Below, in pieces: positions 8,854-17,155 of a stretch of 64,000 nt of DNA. The position numbers and the translations under genes were made by a program. The stretch comes from Bacillus sp. FJAT-29937. Lineage in GTDB: Bacteria; Bacillota; Bacilli; Bacillales; Cytobacillaceae. The stretch is from contig NZ_LMAS01000002.1 of NCBI RefSeq assembly GCF_001509555.1, forward strand, positions 426,128 through 490,127, given 5' to 3'. The notes beneath the pieces are model-generated. The model was not told where the DNA came from. It ran no database searches and saw only the letters and a program-made list of their open reading frames with translations. Position 1 is the stretch's first letter, and each line of letters opens with the position of its first letter.

Positions 8854-10400
8854 CTGTACAAGCTGTTATCAAGCCAAACACATATTTCGATTCAGTGTCA
8901 CTGATGTCTTTATCAACAAAAGCCAACCAAATTGAAGGCGTTGAGCAAGCCATTATTGCAATGGGTACTGAAATGAATAAAGAAGTAATGAAAAATGTTG
9001 GACTATTAACACCTGAAATCGAAGAAGCGGGATCTAGTGATTTAATTATTGTTGTTAAAGCTGCAACTGATGAATTATGCGAAAACGCTTTCGTTGGCAT
9101 TAATGATCTATTAACAAAAAAGAAGAGCCCTTCGAAAAGTGGAAATAGCGAAGTTAAATTTTCTACAATTTCTTCTGCAGCGGAAAACATTCCAGATGCG
9201 AACCTAGCCGTAATTGCCGTAAATGGTATGTATGCAGCAAGAGAAGCTAAAAAAGCACTTGAAAATGACTTAAACGTAATGCTTTTCAGTGATAATGTGA
9301 GCATTGAAGATGAATTAGCACTGAAGCAACTAGCCCATGAAAAAGGCTTACTAATGATGGGGCCAGACTGTGGAACAGCTATTATTGGAAATGTTGCTCT
9401 TTGCTTCGCTAATAAAGTAAGAAAAGGCAATATCGGTATCGTAGCTGCTTCCGGAACAGGAAGCCAGGAAGTAAGTGTTCGTATTCATGAATTTGGCGGC
9501 GGTATTTCGCAATTAATCGGTACTGGTGGAAGGGACTTGAAGGAAGAAATCGGCGGAATTATGATGCTGGACGGTATTCAGGCTCTTGAAGACGATGAGG
9601 CTACAAAAGTGATCGTCCTTGTTTCAAAGCCACCTGCACCAATTGTTCAAGAAAAGGTTCTAGCAAAAATTAAGGAATGCAAGAAACCAGTTGTCGTTTG
9701 GTTCATTGGCGGCGATGAAGCAGCAGTAACGGAAGCTGGAGGACATTATGCAAAAATGTCTAAAGAGGCTGCGATTAAGGCTGTTGTACTCGCTGGTGCA
9801 GACGAAAGCAAGCTAAACAAGCGTGCACTAAACATCCCGTTAATTGAAGAGGTTCGCACGAAGTTAAAGCCAGAACAAAAATATATTCGCGGATTATTCA
9901 GCGGTGGGACGCTTTGTGATGAAGCTATGCATGCGGCAAAGGAAAAGTTTGATAATGTTTACAGCAATATTGCTAAAAATCCAGAATTCCGCTTAAAAGA
10001 TAGAAACACTAGCATGGAGCATACTTTCATTGATTTCGGTGATGATGAGTTTACTCAGGGTAAGCCACATCCAATGATTGATCCAGCTACTCGTATCGAA
10101 AGATTTATCCAAGAAGCAAAAGACCCAGAAGTAGGCGCAATTGTGATGGACTTCGTATTAGGCTATGGTGCACACGAAGATCCAGTGGGCGCAATGCTGC
10201 CTGCTATGATTGAAGCAAAGCAAAATGCTGAGGCAGAGGGCAGACATTTGGAGATTATCGGTTACGTACTTGGAACAGAATTAGACCGTCAAAACCTTGA
10301 TGATCAAGTGAATAAACTTTTAGCTGCTGGAGTAACACATGCAAGCAGCAGTCAGAATGCTGGTCTATTAGCTAGAGAATTCGTTGTGAAAGGGGAATAG
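8850..10400 (+). CDS. fdrA: FdrA family protein (AllF-like, acyl-CoA synthetase-like fold)
   Basis: 516 residues. It has a succinyl-CoA-synthetase-like layout: a first Rossmann region (about 100-200), a glycine-rich segment GIVAASGTGSQEVS near 198 with IGTGGRDLKEEIGG after it, and a second ligase-like domain (VMDFVLGYGAHEDPVGAM near 430). This is the FdrA family, the largest subunit of the AllFGH oxamate carbamoyltransferase in E. coli. The start overlaps the DUF2877 stop, and the next gene starts 3 bases after its stop, giving a tightly packed three-gene operon. Whether oxalurate is the substrate here is inference. Confidence 0.88.
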   Translation: MTVQAVIKPNTYFDSVSLMSLSTKANQIEGVEQAIIAMGTEMNKEVMKNVGLLTPEIEEAGSSDLIIVVKAATDELCENAFVGINDLLTKKKSPSKSGNSEVKFSTISSAAENIPDANLAVIAVNGMYAAREAKKALENDLNVMLFSDNVSIEDELALKQLAHEKGLLMMGPDCGTAIIGNVALCFANKVRKGNIGIVAASGTGSQEVSVRIHEFGGGISQLIGTGGRDLKEEIGGIMMLDGIQALEDDEATKVIVLVSKPPAPIVQEKVLAKIKECKKPVVVWFIGGDEAAVTEAGGHYAKMSKEAAIKAVVLAGADESKLNKRALNIPLIEEVRTKLKPEQKYIRGLFSGGTLCDEAMHAAKEKFDNVYSNIAKNPEFRLKDRNTSMEHTFIDFGDDEFTQGKPHPMIDPATRIERFIQEAKDPEVGAIVMDFVLGYGAHEDPVGAMLPAMIEAKQNAEAEGRHLEIIGYVLGTELDRQNLDDQVNKLLAAGVTHASSSQNAGLLAREFVVKGE

Positions 10401-10402
10401 GC

Positions 10403-11830
10403 ATGAGTAAAATTAACGAACTTTTTAATAGTAAACTTAATGTTATTAATGTAGGGGTTGAATCTTTTAAAGATGACATGCTTGAGCAAAATGCAGAAGT
10501 CGCCCATTTGGATTGGACACCTCCAGGCAGAGGAAATCCGAGCTTGATTGCAGCCCTTGATAAGCTTGAAGATCCTGCTATTATGGTGAAAATTGAAGAA
10601 GCTAACAAATTAGCAGCTGAGAGAATTGTTAACTCACAGCCAGTGTTAATTGGCTATGACCAAGCTATCAATTGTGTACCTGGCATGACGAAGACAACAA
10701 TCCTCCATGCTGGCCCTCCAATCACTTGGGATAAAATGAATGGTCCAATGAGGGGTGCCGTTACTGGTGCAATCGTATTTGAAGGTTTAGCAAAAACAAT
10801 TGAAGAAGCAGAGAAAGTAGCAGCTTCTGGGGAAATTACTTTTGCTCCGTGTCATGAGCATAACTGTGTTGGTTCAATGGCAGGGGTAACATCTGCGTCT
10901 ATGTTTATGCATATTGTTGAAAACAAAACATACGGAAATATTGCTTATACAAACCTAAGTGAGCAATTATCAAAGATTCTTCGTATGGGTGCGAATGATG
11001 AGAGTGTAATTAATCGCTTAAATTGGATGCGTGATGTTTTTGGTCCTATTTTAAGAGATGCTATGAAGTTAAATCCGAACGGCATTGATCTTCGCTTAAT
11101 GCTTGCTCAAGCACTTCATATGGGTGATGAATGTCATAACCGTAATGTTGCGGGAACAACTTTATTAATTCAAGCGTTAACTCCATATATTCTTCAAACA
11201 GATTATTCGATTGACCAAAAGCGTGAAGTTTTTGAATTCGTTGCAAGCAGTGACTATTTCTCAGGCCCAACTTGGATGGCAATGGCTAAATGTGCTCTAG
11301 ATGCTGCACATGGCATTGAGAATAGTACAGTTGTGACAACAATGGCACGTAATGGTGTTGAATTTGGTATTCGTGTAAGCGGAATCGCTGGAAACACTTG
11401 GTTTACAGGTCCAGCACAAAAAGTAATTGGCCCAATGTTCGCTGGCTACAAGCCTGAAGATTCTGGCCTAGATATTGGTGACAGTGCTATCACTGAAACA
11501 TATGGTATTGGCGGATTCGCGATGGCGACTGCTCCAGCAATCGTTGCTCTAGTTGGTGGAACAGTAGAAGATGCGATTGGTTATTCAACGAAAATGAAAG
11601 AAATTACAACAACCGAGAACCCAAATGTGACTATCCCTATGTTAGATTTCATGGGTGTCCCAACTGGAATTGACGTTCGTAAAGTCATTCAAACAGGAAT
11701 TATGCCTATCATCAATACTGCAATTGCTCATAAGGATCCGGGAATTGGAATGATTGGTGCAGGTATTACGAACCCACCTGTAGAAGCGTTTGAAAAAGCA
11801 ATGCTTGCACTTGCAGAAAATATTCAGTAA
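10403..11830 (+). CDS. DUF1116 family protein (AllG/YlbE-like)
   Basis: 475 residues, matching the DUF1116/YlbE family in length and in motifs VAHLDWTPPGRGNP near residue 31, FAPCHEHNCVGSMAGVTS near 150 and GECHNR-like MGDECHNRN near 238. It is the third member of the FdrA-linked trio, cotranscribed with FdrA (2-base gap). In the E. coli system the homologue is needed for carbamoyl transfer. The conserved His and Cys residues (HEHNC) suggest metal or anion binding but are not characterised. A possible inverted-repeat site (11884-11919) follows before the ankyrin gene. Confidence 0.88.
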   Translation: MSKINELFNSKLNVINVGVESFKDDMLEQNAEVAHLDWTPPGRGNPSLIAALDKLEDPAIMVKIEEANKLAAERIVNSQPVLIGYDQAINCVPGMTKTTILHAGPPITWDKMNGPMRGAVTGAIVFEGLAKTIEEAEKVAASGEITFAPCHEHNCVGSMAGVTSASMFMHIVENKTYGNIAYTNLSEQLSKILRMGANDESVINRLNWMRDVFGPILRDAMKLNPNGIDLRLMLAQALHMGDECHNRNVAGTTLLIQALTPYILQTDYSIDQKREVFEFVASSDYFSGPTWMAMAKCALDAAHGIENSTVVTTMARNGVEFGIRVSGIAGNTWFTGPAQKVIGPMFAGYKPEDSGLDIGDSAITETYGIGGFAMATAPAIVALVGGTVEDAIGYSTKMKEITTTENPNVTIPMLDFMGVPTGIDVRKVIQTGIMPIINTAIAHKDPGIGMIGAGITNPPVEAFEKAMLALAENIQ

Positions 11831-11883
11831 GACAACTTTGAATGATCATAATAGAAGGGTCTGATTTCGCACACAATAAAATA

Positions 11884-11919
11884 TTGTATATATCCTAGGT
11901 CATCCTTCTTTATATACAA
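11884..11919. promoter_or_regulatory. Inverted repeat upstream of the ankyrin-TPR gene
   Basis: TTGTATATA (11884-11892) and TATATACAA (11911-11919) are perfect inverted copies with an 18-base spacer. No T-run follows, so a regulator site is as likely as a weak terminator. The sequence is AT-rich and chance is possible. Confidence 0.35.
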
Positions 11920-11968
11920 TTTTTATTGAAATGTGAAGTTGGCCCTTTTTTTAAAGGAGAGGAAAATT

Positions 11969-13138
11969 GTGGATAATAAATCGTTGAATTCAGAACTTCT
12001 ACTTGCGAGTGAACGGGGAGATCTAATAGGTATTGAGAATCTATTAAATGATGGAGCAAGTGTTGATTATAAAGATGCCGATGGACGAACAGCACTGATG
12101 GCAGCAACACAAAAGAACCAGGTGGCTGCCGCCAAAAAGTTAATTGATGCTGGAAGCGATGTAAATACTAGAGATATCACTCAACTTACCCCTTTTATTG
12201 CTTCTGCTGCAAATGGGTTTTATGAGATTACACGTTTAATGATTGCTGCTGGTGCTGATTTAAAAAGTGTTAATCGCTTTGGCGGCACTGCTTTGCTCCC
12301 TTCTAGTGAAAAAGGTTATTTAAAGACTGTACAAGTATGTATTGATGCAGGAGTTCCTGTAAATCACGCCAATAACCTAGGCTGGTCTGCTCTGTTAGAG
12401 TCAGTCATATTAGGGAATGGCGGCCGTTTATATTCCGATATTATTCAAACGCTAGTGGATGCAGGAGCAGATGTAAACTTACCGGATAGAGATGGGAAGT
12501 CCTCTATTCAGCACGCTGTAGAGCTGAAGCAGGATAAAGTTTTAAAAATTCTTCGTAAGGAATATAAAGAGGAAAACGAAGCAATAATTAAAGCGAAAGA
12601 TCTTGCGAAAAACGATCAGTATGAAGAAGCGATTGCAGAAATTAATAAATCTGTAGAAACAGCTAATATGAACCTTGATCTTATTTATTATAAAGGTTAT
12701 TTCTTACAAGAATTAAAGAAATTTGAAGAGGCATTACAAGAATACAACGAGGCTTTAGCCCTTGATCCAAATGATCTTGATTTTTATTTCTATACAGCTA
12801 ATTGCTATAGATTATGGAAAAAACCAAAGGAAGCCCTTAATGAATATGATAAAGCTTGTAGACTAGATCCAAATGAGACGTTTTATCGTTATCATAAATC
12901 GAATTATTTAAGAGAATTAGGGAGACATACGGAAGCTGTCGATGAGATGGATAAGCTGTTGGCTCTCCAGCCTCATAGATACGATTTCTCGTTTCATAAG
13001 GCAAACAGTTTAAGATCATTAGGTAAGCATGAGGAAGCCATTGCAGCTATTGAAAATGCAATTGCCCATGATTCAACAAATCCTCTGTATCATTTGCATA
13101 AAGAGCAATCGTTGGAATTGTTAAAAAAGGCAAAATAA
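11969..13138 (+). CDS. Ankyrin-repeat and TPR-repeat fusion protein
   Basis: 389 residues from GTG 11969, which follows AAAGGAGAGGA; an in-frame GTG at 11933 lacks such a site. The N-terminal half (about 5-195) holds ankyrin repeats (DGRTALMAATQKNQ, TPFIASAANGFYEI, GWSALLESVILGNG). The C-terminal half (about 200-385) holds at least five 34-residue TPR units (KFEEALQEYNEALALDPND). No signal peptide or catalytic domain is visible, so it is probably a cytosolic interaction scaffold. It lies in the same direction as the FdrA trio and before the permease. Its partner is unknown; an assembly or regulatory role in this pathway is inference. Confidence 0.85.
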   Translation: MDNKSLNSELLLASERGDLIGIENLLNDGASVDYKDADGRTALMAATQKNQVAAAKKLIDAGSDVNTRDITQLTPFIASAANGFYEITRLMIAAGADLKSVNRFGGTALLPSSEKGYLKTVQVCIDAGVPVNHANNLGWSALLESVILGNGGRLYSDIIQTLVDAGADVNLPDRDGKSSIQHAVELKQDKVLKILRKEYKEENEAIIKAKDLAKNDQYEEAIAEINKSVETANMNLDLIYYKGYFLQELKKFEEALQEYNEALALDPNDLDFYFYTANCYRLWKKPKEALNEYDKACRLDPNETFYRYHKSNYLRELGRHTEAVDEMDKLLALQPHRYDFSFHKANSLRSLGKHEEAIAAIENAIAHDSTNPLYHLHKEQSLELLKKAK

Positions 13139-13260
13139 ACTAAATGCCGAAACATGGAAAAAGTGGTTCTAGAATAATTATTACAGATCCGGAAAGCTTG
13201 AAATAAGCTATTAAAGAAAAAGCTGGTACACATATTGTTAAATAACTAATAAATTCCCAG

Positions 13261-13286
13261 AGTGGCCACCATTTTTGGTGGCCACT
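13261..13286. other. Strong hairpin between ankyrin gene and permease
   Basis: AGTGGCCACC and GGTGGCCACT form a perfect 10-bp GC-rich stem with loop ATTTTT. No T-run follows on the plus strand, so it is a weak terminator candidate or an RNA-stability element for the upstream gene. The rest of 13139-13645 holds the 47-bp element copy and no convincing gene. Confidence 0.6.
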
Positions 13287-13389
13287 TAAATATGTTTTGA
13301 ATTTATTGGATATACTACAACCATATTTATCATATTCTGTGTCATTTCGTACAAAATACATTGTATAAATTGCCTAATAACATACGCCT

Positions 13390-13436
13390 TTTTTTGGATT
13401 TTGTACACAATGACGGTTTTGTGCATTTTGTATAAA
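13390..13436. promoter_or_regulatory. Conserved 47-bp upstream element, copy 2 (permease promoter region)
   Basis: Matches 38 of 47 bases of 7691-7737. ATTTTGTA occurs at 13398 and 13425 (27-base spacing), and the half-site TTGTGCAT at 13419-13426 recalls the palindrome at 7661-7679. It lies about 210 bases before the permease start. The shared element suggests that the DUF2877-FdrA operon and the permease are co-regulated, probably by the PucR protein encoded next to copy 1. Confidence 0.5.
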
Positions 13437-13645
13437 CTAAACATGTAGTGTTTAGTGCAAATGCCTAAATGCTAATTTCAATCTGAGGCACCTTAATGCC
13501 TTGCAAAATGCTGAATTAATTAATTCAAAGCCATATTAAGAAACCTATAGGCACGCATTCGAAACTTTTGTGCGAGTTGAAACCGCTCACAAGCGAATGG
13601 ATCCTCGCTAGTGAGAAAAATAATACAACATTAAGGAGAATTCAC

Positions 13646-15187
13646 ATGGGAAAAGTAGCTTTTTGGAAAAAGGGAGACATTGCTGCTGCTTTTGGTTTGT
13701 TCGTTAACGTTTTGACAGACTTTTTGGTTATGATCTCACTATTAATCGGTGTAGTTGGAATGCCAGGTGAGTTTGTTTTTAAACGAATTGTTCCTGGTTT
13801 TGGACTTGCTGTATTGATATCTGGTATTATTTTTGCTTATTTTGCCTATCAATTAGCGAAGAAAACAGGTAGGACAGATGTTACTGCACTACCATCAGGT
13901 TCTAGTTCACCTGGTATTTTTCTTATCGTATTTGTTATTATGCTTCCCCTTTATCATCAAACACAGGATGCTGTTTTCACAACAACAGTTGCAGTGATTT
14001 GGGGTTTTGTTGAGGCCTCCATTTTATTCCTTGGAGCATTCCTAGGTGAAACGATTAGAAAGATTGTCCCTAGAACTGTACTACTAGCAGCCTTGGCTGG
14101 TTTAGCATTTGTATTCTTAGGTATGAACCCAATGCTTCAATCCTTTGAAATGCCTATCGTGGCATTTGTTGCACTAATCATCATCTTTATGAACTGGTTA
14201 AGTAAACATCCGATATTTAAGAAAATACCAACGGGTTTATTACTAATCGTTGTTGGAACTGCAATTGCTTGGATAGCTGGATATCAAAATCCTGCTGATG
14301 TTACTGCAGCTCTAAAAACATTTGGCTTTAATCCTCCTATGTTGCATTTAAATGGACTTGCCGAGCATTTTAGCGCTGCTTTGCCATATTTATTAACGGC
14401 TGTACCTTTAGGGTTAGCAAACTATATTTTTAACTTGGAAAACGTTGAAGCTGCAGCTGTTAGTGGAGATGAATACAAAACTAGAGATGTTATGCTTGCA
14501 AACGGTTTTGCTACCGCAATAGGTGGTCTTTGTGGAAACCCATTCCCAGTAACAGTCTATGTAGGTCACGCTGGTTGGAAGGAAGTTGGTGCAGGTTTAG
14601 GTTATTCTATTGCTAGCTCTGCTGCCATATTCCTATTATCGATTTTCAGTCTAATGGGTCTGTTGCTAGCTGTTGTCCCAATTGCCGCTATTGTTCCGAT
14701 GCTTGTATTTATTGCGATTGTAACAGGTCATCAAGTTGTTAAAGAAAGTCCGACATTTGAAGCTCCAGCAATCTTTGTATGTTTCTTCCCATGGGTTGCT
14801 AACTGGGCACTTGTTGCTGTAAATAATGCACTTTCAGCTGCTGGTACATCTGCGGGGAATGCTGCAGGTCAAGTTTCTTCACTTGAAATGAATAATGCTG
14901 GACTTTTCTACGATGGCTTGGTTGCTTTAGGTAATGGTGCACCTATTTCTAGTGTTCTATGGGGTTGTATAGCAGTATTTACAATCCGTAACACGCCTAT
15001 TGGAGGCATCATAGCTGCAGTGCTGGCAGCTGGTTTATCTTTTATGGGTGCCATTCACACAGCCACGATCGGATTTGCACAAGCAACAGCTATGCCTTTC
15101 GTTTGGGGATATCTACTAATTGCATTATTCTTAGCATATAAACTTTATGTAAATAAAAAAGAAAATCTAGGCCCTGTTACAGAGTAA
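13646..15187 (+). CDS. NCS2-type nucleobase permease (xanthine/uracil permease family)
   Basis: 513 residues from ATG 13646, preceded by AAGGAG; an upstream in-frame extension to 13568 lacks a ribosome binding site and is hydrophilic. About 12-14 hydrophobic segments are visible. The family-typical substrate region near residues 265-320 reads NLENVEAAAVSGDEYKTRD then NGFATAIGGLCGNPFP, like the TM8-TM10 core of UraA/AzgA-type carriers. It is followed by two deaminase-type genes, so it probably imports their nucleobase-like substrate. The exact base cannot be inferred. Confidence 0.8.
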   Translation: MGKVAFWKKGDIAAAFGLFVNVLTDFLVMISLLIGVVGMPGEFVFKRIVPGFGLAVLISGIIFAYFAYQLAKKTGRTDVTALPSGSSSPGIFLIVFVIMLPLYHQTQDAVFTTTVAVIWGFVEASILFLGAFLGETIRKIVPRTVLLAALAGLAFVFLGMNPMLQSFEMPIVAFVALIIIFMNWLSKHPIFKKIPTGLLLIVVGTAIAWIAGYQNPADVTAALKTFGFNPPMLHLNGLAEHFSAALPYLLTAVPLGLANYIFNLENVEAAAVSGDEYKTRDVMLANGFATAIGGLCGNPFPVTVYVGHAGWKEVGAGLGYSIASSAAIFLLSIFSLMGLLLAVVPIAAIVPMLVFIAIVTGHQVVKESPTFEAPAIFVCFFPWVANWALVAVNNALSAAGTSAGNAAGQVSSLEMNNAGLFYDGLVALGNGAPISSVLWGCIAVFTIRNTPIGGIIAAVLAAGLSFMGAIHTATIGFAQATAMPFVWGYLLIALFLAYKLYVNKKENLGPVTE

Positions 15188-15243
15188 CCTAGTATTTTTC
15201 GAAAGGTAGATCGTAATAACTTAATTATGAGGAGGTTGTTAAG

Positions 15244-15699
15244 ATGGATTACATGAAATTAGCTGTGGACGCAACAATTGAAGGTATGGATAAAGGACAC
15301 GGTGGTCCATTCGGTTCAACAATCGTTCGCAACGGTGAAGTAATTGCAGCTGTTGGAAATACAATGATGAGAGATACAGATATTTCAGCACACGCAGAAA
15401 TGGTTGCTATTCGTGAAGCTACGAAAAAACTAGGAACATTTGACTTGTCAGACTGCGAAATTTACGCAACTTGCGAGCCTTGCCCAATGTGTATGGGAGC
15501 GATTATCTGGGCTGGTATTAAAAATGTGTACTATTGCAGCACGAATGAAGATGCCGCTACGCATGGTTTCTCTGACAAACATCTTCGCGCATATTTAAAA
15601 GGTGAAGACGATAGTGTTGTTAACATGATTAAAGTTGATAACAGAGAAGATTGTGACTACCTATGGGAGCACTTCCAAAAGCTAAACGAAGAGAAATAA
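15244..15699 (+). CDS. Nucleoside/guanine deaminase-like CDA-fold enzyme
   Basis: 151 residues, cytidine-deaminase fold. Zinc motif: HAE (H50, proton-shuttle E52) and PCPMC (C80, C83). Length and the C-terminal pattern resemble Bacillus GuaD (guanine to xanthine), but TadA/other nucleobase deaminases share these motifs. A core tRNA-editing TadA is unlikely because the gene sits in a catabolic locus right after a nucleobase permease (56-bp gap). GAGGAGG precedes the ATG. A terminator follows. Confidence 0.78.
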   Translation: MDYMKLAVDATIEGMDKGHGGPFGSTIVRNGEVIAAVGNTMMRDTDISAHAEMVAIREATKKLGTFDLSDCEIYATCEPCPMCMGAIIWAGIKNVYYCSTNEDAATHGFSDKHLRAYLKGEDDSVVNMIKVDNREDCDYLWEHFQKLNEEK

Positions 15700-15721
15700 T
15701 AAATATAATACTTGAATAATT

Positions 15722-15752
15722 ATCCGGCACTATTTATTAGTGCCGGATTTTG
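15722..15752 (+). terminator. Terminator after the deaminase gene
   Basis: ATCCGGCACTA (15722-15732) and TAGTGCCGGAT (15738-15748) form a perfect 11-bp stem with loop TTTAT, followed by a short T-run. Since the next gene is co-directional only 36 bases on, it may attenuate rather than end transcription. Confidence 0.75.
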
Positions 15753-15787
15753 GCGTTATTAAATAATCTTATATGGAGGGAATTAAA

Positions 15788-17011
15788 ATGGATATCTTGA
15801 TCAAAAAGACACGACTTGAAGAAGGCGCAGAGTTACAAGATGTGGCAATTAAAGATGGTAAAATAGCTGCTATTGGTCATACTATTGATGCAAATGCCAA
15901 GCAAGAAATCAAAGCAAACGGCAAGGTATTGGTCCCTGGATTTATAGAAGGTCATATTCACTTGGATAAAGCATTGATTGCTGACCGTCTTCCAAATAAA
16001 TCTGGAACATTAAAAGAAGCCATTGAGGTTACTGCAAAGTTAAAACCAACATTTACAAAAGAAGATATTTTAGATCGTGCAGGACGTACAATCGAAATGT
16101 TAATTGTAAACGGTACTACACATATTCGTACACATGCTGAATTTGATCCTTCACAAGGTTTTGCAGGATTTGAAGCAATTATGGAATTAAAGGAAAAATA
16201 TAAGAATTTTATCGATATGCAAGTTGTTGCATTCCCTCAAGAAGGAATTTTTAAAGCACCAGGAACAGAAGAAATGATGTTCCAAGCGATGGAAGCCGGA
16301 GCAGATGTAGTGGGTGGAATCCCATATAACGATTCTCCTGCAAAAGAGCATATTGATTTGGTATTTGAAATTGCAAAAAAATATGGCAAACCAATTGATT
16401 TTCACCAAGATTTCAAAGATGATCCAGAAGGGATGACAATTGAATATATTTGTGAAAAAACAATTGCAGAAGGTTATGAAGGTCAGGTTTCACTAGGTCA
16501 CGTAACGGCATTGGGAGCAGTCCCTAAAAAACAATTAGAACCAATTATTGAAAACCTAGCCAAGGCTCAAATTAGTATTATGTCCTTACCAGCTACTGAT
16601 TTACATATGGGAGGACGGAATGATGAATATAATGTTCGACGCGGCCTGACACCAATTCGTGCATTACGAGATTCAGGAGTGAACATATGTATCGCTACAA
16701 ATAATATTCGTAATGCTTTTACTCCATATGGAACAGGTGACCTCATTCAAACAGCCATGTTAGCTATTCCCACAGCACACTTAGGAGGCGCAGCAGATTT
16801 ACCAACGGTATTACCAATGATCACAACTAACCCGGCTAAGGCACTTGGCATAAAAGATTATGGGATTAAAGTTGGACACACCGCCAACCTTGTTTTACTT
16901 GATACCGAATCTGTTACAAACGCCATTATCGATCTGCCAACACGATTATTCGTAATTAAAAATGGACGAGTTACAGTAAAAACTGAAAAAGTTGTAACAG
17001 TTTACCGATAA
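15788..17011 (+). CDS. CodA-like amidohydrolase family protein with altered active-site residues
   Basis: 407 residues from ATG 15788, which follows GGAGGG at ideal distance. The overall pattern is that of cytosine-deaminase-type amidohydrolases: GHIHLDK (H56, H58), HQDF (H206) and SLGHVTA (H238). However, at the position of the usual catalytic Glu in HxDE stands F209, and the usual metal-binding Asp (HDD in CodA) reads ATNNIRNAF, that is N305. The other metal histidines are intact. It may be a divergent hydrolase subfamily or use another mechanism. Position after the permease and guanine-deaminase-like gene implies a ring-opening or deamination step on the same substrate. Confidence 0.75.
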   Translation: MDILIKKTRLEEGAELQDVAIKDGKIAAIGHTIDANAKQEIKANGKVLVPGFIEGHIHLDKALIADRLPNKSGTLKEAIEVTAKLKPTFTKEDILDRAGRTIEMLIVNGTTHIRTHAEFDPSQGFAGFEAIMELKEKYKNFIDMQVVAFPQEGIFKAPGTEEMMFQAMEAGADVVGGIPYNDSPAKEHIDLVFEIAKKYGKPIDFHQDFKDDPEGMTIEYICEKTIAEGYEGQVSLGHVTALGAVPKKQLEPIIENLAKAQISIMSLPATDLHMGGRNDEYNVRRGLTPIRALRDSGVNICIATNNIRNAFTPYGTGDLIQTAMLAIPTAHLGGAADLPTVLPMITTNPAKALGIKDYGIKVGHTANLVLLDTESVTNAIIDLPTRLFVIKNGRVTVKTEKVVTVYR

Positions 17012-17032
17012 TAAATAACAAGTTGAATATAT

Positions 17033-17071
17033 AAAGGTCCGGCCTGATTTATTAATCTACCGGACCTTTTT
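17033..17071 (+). terminator. Terminator after the amidohydrolase gene
   Basis: AAAGGTCCGG (17033-17042) and CCGGACCTTT (17060-17069) form a perfect 10-bp stem, with T residues to 17071. It ends the 13.6-17.0 kb transcription unit. Confidence 0.85.
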
Positions 17072-17155
17072 GTTATAAGGCAGAAAATATAAGAAACAGA
17101 TTTAAGCAAACCAATAGTCGGAGATGATGAAAATCCCCAAAGGTTGAAGTGTCAC

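Noticed and set aside
13140-13361. 73-codon minus-strand frame with a hydrophobic segment
   Set aside because: No ribosome binding site, spans the strong hairpin at 13261-13286, and its composition looks like random AT-rich sequence.
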